Source: Gammaproteobacteria bacterium (GTDB lineage: Bacteria; Pseudomonadota; Gammaproteobacteria; GRL18). Taken from it: a stretch of DNA of 10,235 nt. Numbering within the stretch: the stretch's first letter is position 1; every line of letters begins with the position of its first letter. A program made the translations under genes and the position numbers. Location: positions 1-10,235 of the forward strand of contig JANELJ010000043.1 in NCBI GenBank assembly GCA_024511395.1, written 5' to 3'. The notes under the pieces were generated by a model, which was not told where the DNA came from, did not search any database, and saw nothing but the letters and a program-made list of their open reading frames with translations. This document shows positions 6,872 to 10,235 of the stretch, in pieces.

Positions 6872-8032
6872 ATGCCGGCTGGTGATGAATTTTTTATGGC
6901 TCAGGCCATTGCGCTGGCAAAAAAAGGCTGGTACACCACCCATCCTAATCCCAGAGTCGGCTGTGTACTGGTTCAGGATGGACAGGTCATTGCTCGGGGC
7001 TGGCATCAGTTTGCCGGTCAGGGACATGCTGAAGTCAATGCTCTGGCGGATTTAGAACGTAATAAGCAATCCGCTAAAGGTGCAACGGCTTATGTGACTC
7101 TGGAGCCGTGCAGTCATTTTGGCCGGACTCCGCCGTGCAGTAATGCCCTGATTGAAGCCGGGGTAGCGCGGGTGGTGGTGGCTATGACCGATCCCAATCC
7201 GCTGGTGGCGGGTAAGGGTATAAAACGTTTACAGGAATACGGCCTTGAGGTCAGAGTAGGGGTTCTGGAATCAGAAGCACGAGCCTTAAACCCGGGATTT
7301 ATTCAGCGTATGGAAACGGGTAAGCCTCTGCTGTGCTGTAAAATGGCTATGAGTCTGGACGGGCGTACTGCCATGGCCAGTGGTGAGAGTCAGTGGATTA
7401 CGTCTGCGCAGGCTCGTGCGGATGTGCAGAGGCTGCGGGCAGAAAGCTCGGCCGTGTTAACCGGCATCGGTACGGTGCTGGCGGATGATCCGTCAATGAA
7501 TGTGCGTGATAAACGCTTTGCCGATATGACTTCACAACGCCTGCGTCAGACCGACCGGGTGATTATGGACAGCCAGCTAAAAATATCGCCGGATGCTAAA
7601 ATTCTGCATCAGGAAGGGCAGGCCGTGATCTGCACAGCCGAAACATCACGCCGGCAGACACAGAAGATACAGGCACTGGAACAACAGGGTGCGGTAATAG
7701 AATACCTTGAAACAGAGATAATAGCCGCTCGAGAGGTGTTATCGGCCAGCAGTTTAATGGCGGTACTGGCGCAGCATCAGTACAATGAAGTGCTGTTGGA
7801 AGCCGGTGCAACACTGGACGGTTCTCTGTTACAGGCCGGTGTTGTGGATGAACTGGTGGTGTATATGGCGCCGTATTTAATGGGCAGTGAGGCTCGGGGT
7901 TTATTTAATATCCCGGGGTTGGATAAGATGGCAGACAGGATTGAGCTAGAAATTAAAGATATCCGGGCTGTGGGTCGGGATTTTCGCATCATGGCAAAGG
8001 TTTTATCCCCTCATACTGATTCTCCTTCATAG
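6872..8032 (+). CDS. ribD: Bifunctional riboflavin deaminase/reductase RibD
   Basis: RibD performs two consecutive steps of riboflavin synthesis: deamination of 2,5-diamino-6-ribosylamino-pyrimidinone 5'-phosphate, then NADPH-dependent reduction of the ribose side chain. The N-terminal cytidine-deaminase-like domain (about 1-145) has the zinc site His52-Ala-Glu54 (GHAEVNAL) and Cys80/Cys89 (EPCSHFGRTPPC). The reductase domain (about 150-380) starts at KPLLCCKMAMSLDGRTA and includes GESQWITSAQAR, the TGIGTVLADDP loop, and LLEAGATLDGSLLQAGVVDELVVYMAP. The 386-residue length fits the fused enzyme (E. coli 367). The ATG at 6872 puts GDEFFMAQAI where E. coli has DEYYMARAL, so it is preferred to Met9. 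The six-base gap from nrdR suggests co-transcription. Confidence 0.97.
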   Translation: MPAGDEFFMAQAIALAKKGWYTTHPNPRVGCVLVQDGQVIARGWHQFAGQGHAEVNALADLERNKQSAKGATAYVTLEPCSHFGRTPPCSNALIEAGVARVVVAMTDPNPLVAGKGIKRLQEYGLEVRVGVLESEARALNPGFIQRMETGKPLLCCKMAMSLDGRTAMASGESQWITSAQARADVQRLRAESSAVLTGIGTVLADDPSMNVRDKRFADMTSQRLRQTDRVIMDSQLKISPDAKILHQEGQAVICTAETSRRQTQKIQALEQQGAVIEYLETEIIAAREVLSASSLMAVLAQHQYNEVLLEAGATLDGSLLQAGVVDELVVYMAPYLMGSEARGLFNIPGLDKMADRIELEIKDIRAVGRDFRIMAKVLSPHTDSPS

Positions 8033-8052
8033 AGAGGGCAGAGAGAAAATCA

Positions 8053-8076
8053 ATGGATAAACAGGCAGGAATGTAA
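8053..8076 (+). other. Possible seven-codon reading frame (MDKQAGM) before ribE
   Basis: ATG 8053 opens a frame of seven codons ending at TAA 8074-8076, followed by a second TAA and directly by the ribE ATG at 8080. A purine-rich AGAGAGAAAA at 8040-8049 could serve as its ribosome binding site. The ribE Shine-Dalgarno AGGA lies inside the frame. It may be chance or a tiny leader that couples translation to ribE. Confidence 0.2.
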
Positions 8077-8079
8077 TAA

Positions 8080-8745
8080 ATGTTTACCGGAATTATTCAG
8101 GCTATTGGTCAGGTGGCGGCCATTGAATCTAAGGGTATCGACAGTCGCTTTTATATTAAAACCGGCACTCTGGATCTCTCTGATGTGGTTATTGGTGATA
8201 GTATTGCGACTAACGGGGTCTGTCTGACGGCTATTGAACTGCCCTGTGATGGTTTCTGGGCCGATGTTTCGGCTGAAACCTTGTCCAAAACCGGTTTCAG
8301 ACATATAAAGACAGGTAGCCGGGTCAATCTGGAAAAAGCCCTGCTGCCGACTACGCATCTGGGTGGGCATATTGTCAGCGGCCATGTGGACGACGTGGGT
8401 AAGATTGTGGAACGCAGCACTGCCGGGCGTTCCATTCATTTTCGGATCAAGGCGCCGGATGAACTGGCCCGCTATATTGCTGCTAAGGGTTCTATTTGTG
8501 TTAACGGTATCAGCCTGACGGTTAATGCGGTCAACGGCGCAGTATTTGAACTGAACATTGTGCCGCATACCCTGTCAGAAACCACGCTGGCTGATGCTCA
8601 GGCCGGGACGGAAGTGAATCTGGAAGTGGATTTAATTGCCCGTTATCTGGAACGTCTGTTATTGGGCGACAAAGCGGCCGAAGCTGCACAGGAACAGGTA
8701 GTTAGCATGGCTTTACTGGCAGAAAATGGTTTTTTTAATCGGTAA
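8080..8745 (+). CDS. ribE: Riboflavin synthase, alpha subunit
   Basis: This enzyme dismutates two molecules of 6,7-dimethyl-8-ribityllumazine into riboflavin and the pyrimidinedione intermediate, the final step of the pathway. The 221-residue product shows the internal duplication of the family. The first barrel opens with MFTGIIQAIG and contains GDSIATNGVCLTA (39-51) and SRVNLEKAL; the second starts around GGHIVSGHVD (95-104) and repeats the pattern as GSICVNGISLTVN (137-149). A C-terminal helix (about 183-195) mediates trimer formation in homologues. AGGA at 8067-8070 is a good ribosome binding site nine bases from the ATG. ribD ends 47 bases upstream. Symbol usage varies: the E. coli gene is also called ribC. 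Downstream, an unusually long 270-base gap precedes the next rib gene. Confidence 0.97.
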   Translation: MFTGIIQAIGQVAAIESKGIDSRFYIKTGTLDLSDVVIGDSIATNGVCLTAIELPCDGFWADVSAETLSKTGFRHIKTGSRVNLEKALLPTTHLGGHIVSGHVDDVGKIVERSTAGRSIHFRIKAPDELARYIAAKGSICVNGISLTVNAVNGAVFELNIVPHTLSETTLADAQAGTEVNLEVDLIARYLERLLLGDKAAEAAQEQVVSMALLAENGFFNR

Positions 8746-8766
8746 ATAGATAAATATAAGATTAAC

Positions 8767-8981
8767 GTAATTATTCAGTGTTATTTGAGCACTGTAGAGT
8801 AACGGGTTGCAGGTACCGCCTTTCCGGGGTTTTGAAAACATAGATGTTTTCACAATCACCTGGATAAGAACTTTTTACAAAACAAGTTTTGAAAAGTTCT
8901 AAACCGATACATGGATGTACTTGAGGGGCCCCGGAAAGGCGGTACCTGTAATCCGTCACGGTCAGATCACTGAATTGTTAC
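8767..8981. repeat. Large structured inverted-repeat element between ribE and ribBX
   Basis: The core is a pair of long arms, 8802-8829 and 8929-8956, that form a 28-bp helix with only two G-T pairs; the innermost 20 bp (8810-8829 with 8929-8948) are perfect. Inside are three more hairpins: GAAAACAT-AG-ATGTTTTC (8834-8851); AGAACTTTT at 8867-8875 with AAAAGTTCT at 8892-8900, capped by CAAAAC-AA-GTTTTG (8878-8891); and TACAT-GG-ATGTA (8908-8919). The result is a four-way-junction shape. Outside the core, 8767-8780 and 8968-8981 match at 12 of 14 positions as a further inverted pair. The GC-rich closing stem contrasts with AT-rich inner hairpins. It has no FMN riboswitch core and no terminator T tract. 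It could be a small mobile palindromic element, an mRNA processing site within the rib transcript, or a cis-acting RNA of ribBX. Confidence 0.85.
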
Positions 8982-9015
8982 AAGTATTAACAGCAGGTAA
9001 ACAGTAAATAACTTT

Positions 9016-10131
9016 ATGGCTAATTTTAATTTAATAGAAGAAATACTGGATGATATCTGTCAGGGCAGGATGGTCATTATTGTAGATGACGAGGATCGTG
9101 AGAATGAGGGTGATCTCCTGATGGCGGCCAGTAAGGTTACGCCAGAAGATATTAACTTTATGGCCACTAACGGCCGCGGACTGATTTGTCTGACCCTGAC
9201 CCAGCAGCGCTGTAAGCAATTACAGATCCCCTTAATGGTGGATCGCAATAGCGCAGAATATGGTACTAATTTTACGGTGTCCATTGAGGCCGCTGAAGGG
9301 GTGACTACCGGAATTTCTGCCGGTGACCGTGCGGTGACTATTCAGGCTGCGGTAGCGCCTGATGCTAAACCTTCGGATATTGTGCAGCCTGGACATATTT
9401 TTCCTTTAGAAGCCCAGCCTGGTGGTGTGCTGACCCGTGCCGGTCATACCGAGGCGGGTTGTGATCTGGCGCGTATGGCGGGTCTGGAACCGGCGGCTGT
9501 CATTGTAGAAATTCTTAATGAAGATGGCACCATGGCCCGTCGGCCTGATCTGGAAAAGTTTGCAGAAAAGTTTGATCTGAAAATCGGCACCATTGCGGAT
9601 CTGATTGAATACCGCCTGAAAAATGAACATTCGGTCGAAAAGGTCAGCGAATGTCAGCTGCCCACCAGTGCCGGTAAGTTTCGTCTGGAAGCGTATCACG
9701 ATGGTATTTCAGGACAGGTGCATCTGGCTATGATCAAGGGCAGTATTTCTCCTGATGAGCCGGTTCTGGTGCGGGTGCATATGGAAAATTCTCTGTGTGA
9801 TATGCTGGATGCCCAGATGGATGACTGTGGCTGGCCGTTGAATGATGTGATGCAGCGAATTGAGAATGAGGGTGCAGGCGTAATTGTGATTTTGCGCAGC
9901 CATGAAACTAGTAATGAACTGGTGAACCGGATTGATCATTACCAGAAGTTACAGCAGGGTGAAGCTTCATTTCATCCGGGTAATCCTCAGGATTTAAGAA
10001 CGTATGGTATTGGGGCGCAGATTTTAAAATCCATTGGGGTTCGGCGGATGAAGGTGATGTCGGCGCCTAAGAAGATTCATGGGTTGTCGGGCTTCGGGCT
10101 GGAAGTGGTAGAATATTATACAGGGGATTAG
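9016..10131 (+). CDS. ribBX: DHBP synthase fused to degenerate GTP cyclohydrolase II-like domain (RibBX type)
   Basis: The N-terminal half (about 1-205) is 3,4-dihydroxy-2-butanone 4-phosphate synthase, which turns ribulose 5-phosphate into the four-carbon precursor of lumazine. Its motifs are intact: [12 protein letters not shown] (24-35), [10 protein letters not shown], and [12 protein letters not shown] (140-151). The C-terminal half (about 210-371) follows GTP cyclohydrolase II in outline but not in active-site residues. Of the three zinc cysteines in the usual SEC...RCDCG pattern, the first aligns with Asn258 and the second with Asp269; only Cys271 remains. The GRGIGL catalytic segment reads GAGVIV, so its arginine is lost, and TNNPRK is replaced by SAPKK. 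Cyclohydrolase activity is therefore unlikely, and RibA should be encoded elsewhere. Proteobacterial fusions of this kind are known as RibBX. The ATG fits the family start; the Shine-Dalgarno signal is weak. Confidence 0.93.
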   Translation: MANFNLIEEILDDICQGRMVIIVDDEDRENEGDLLMAASKVTPEDINFMATNGRGLICLTLTQQRCKQLQIPLMVDRNSAEYGTNFTVSIEAAEGVTTGISAGDRAVTIQAAVAPDAKPSDIVQPGHIFPLEAQPGGVLTRAGHTEAGCDLARMAGLEPAAVIVEILNEDGTMARRPDLEKFAEKFDLKIGTIADLIEYRLKNEHSVEKVSECQLPTSAGKFRLEAYHDGISGQVHLAMIKGSISPDEPVLVRVHMENSLCDMLDAQMDDCGWPLNDVMQRIENEGAGVIVILRSHETSNELVNRIDHYQKLQQGEASFHPGNPQDLRTYGIGAQILKSIGVRRMKVMSAPKKIHGLSGFGLEVVEYYTGD

Positions 10132-10173
10132 GTATTGGTTTAAAACCTGTGCTTTAAATCCGTACCCTTTGTC

Positions 10174-10235
10174 CAGTAAGGCTTTTCAAAGTTTCGGCAG
10201 CGTCCATGCTGCCGAAACTTTGAAAAGCCTTACTG
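10174..10235. repeat. Perfect 28-bp-arm hairpin at the right window edge
   Basis: Bases 10174-10201 and 10208-10235 are exact reverse complements, 28 bp without mismatch, around the 6-base loop GTCCAT. The second arm ends at the last base of the window, so the stem may continue beyond it and a following T tract cannot be excluded. It begins 42 bases after the ribBX stop. It is longer and more perfect than a normal intrinsic terminator, so a palindromic repeat element is as likely as a terminator. Confidence 0.8.

Noticed and set aside
8771..8959. 62-codon open frame on the minus strand inside the structured element
   Set aside because: It runs through the inverted arms and inner hairpins, has no recognisable motif or ribosome site, and is explained by the palindromic structure.
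8746..9015. FMN riboswitch upstream of ribBX
   Set aside because: The position fits, but the conserved core (GGGGC...GGGUGAAAUUCCC...ACCGGCGGU and the following GCCCGCGAGC) is absent, and the long near-perfect closing stem is unlike that aptamer.
1..10235. CRISPR array, tRNA/rRNA gene, or defence or toxin-antitoxin system
   Set aside because: No regularly spaced direct repeats, no tRNA-like cloverleaf with a T-arm consensus, and no gene with matching motifs were found on either strand.

Overview
The window looks like a chromosomal stretch of a mid-GC gammaproteobacterium. The evidence is a set of housekeeping genes in gammaproteobacterial form: an E. coli-type EF-P with its lysine-modification enzymes EpmA and EpmB, a proenzyme-type phosphatidylserine decarboxylase, and the glyA-nrdR-ribD-ribE-ribB order. 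Genus cannot be told from the sequence alone. Spacers are AT-rich and carry several inverted repeats, and an insertion-sequence fragment sits at the left edge, so the intergenic space has seen mobile DNA.

Left edge (1-545): the 3' end of an IS630-type transposase gene, then its probable element end, then about 250 bases of AT-rich non-coding DNA with three small inverted repeats.

EF-P block (546-3943): epmB (minus strand) is divergent from efp, which is followed by epmA (TTG start) and a small unrecognised protein with a four-cysteine zinc-ribbon pattern. EpmB makes (R)-beta-lysine and EpmA attaches it to Lys34 of EF-P, so enzyme, modifier and target lie together. The zinc-ribbon gene starts two bases after epmA ends and is probably translationally coupled to it.

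Lipid gene (3897-4847, minus): psd, whose 3' end overlaps the zinc-ribbon gene tail to tail by 47 bases.

One-carbon and riboflavin block (4988-10131, plus): glyA, nrdR, ribD, ribE and a ribB-type fusion gene. RibD and RibE carry out successive steps of riboflavin synthesis. The last gene encodes an intact DHBP synthase fused to a GTP-cyclohydrolase-II-like domain that has lost key zinc and catalytic residues (the RibBX type), so a separate working ribA is expected elsewhere in the genome.

The most unusual non-coding features are a roughly 155-base element between ribE and ribBX, closed by a 28-bp near-perfect stem and holding three further hairpins, and a perfect 28-bp-arm hairpin at the right end of the window. 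Neither matches a riboswitch or ordinary terminator that I recognise. I see no CRISPR array, tRNA, rRNA, defence system or other clearly new multi-gene system.
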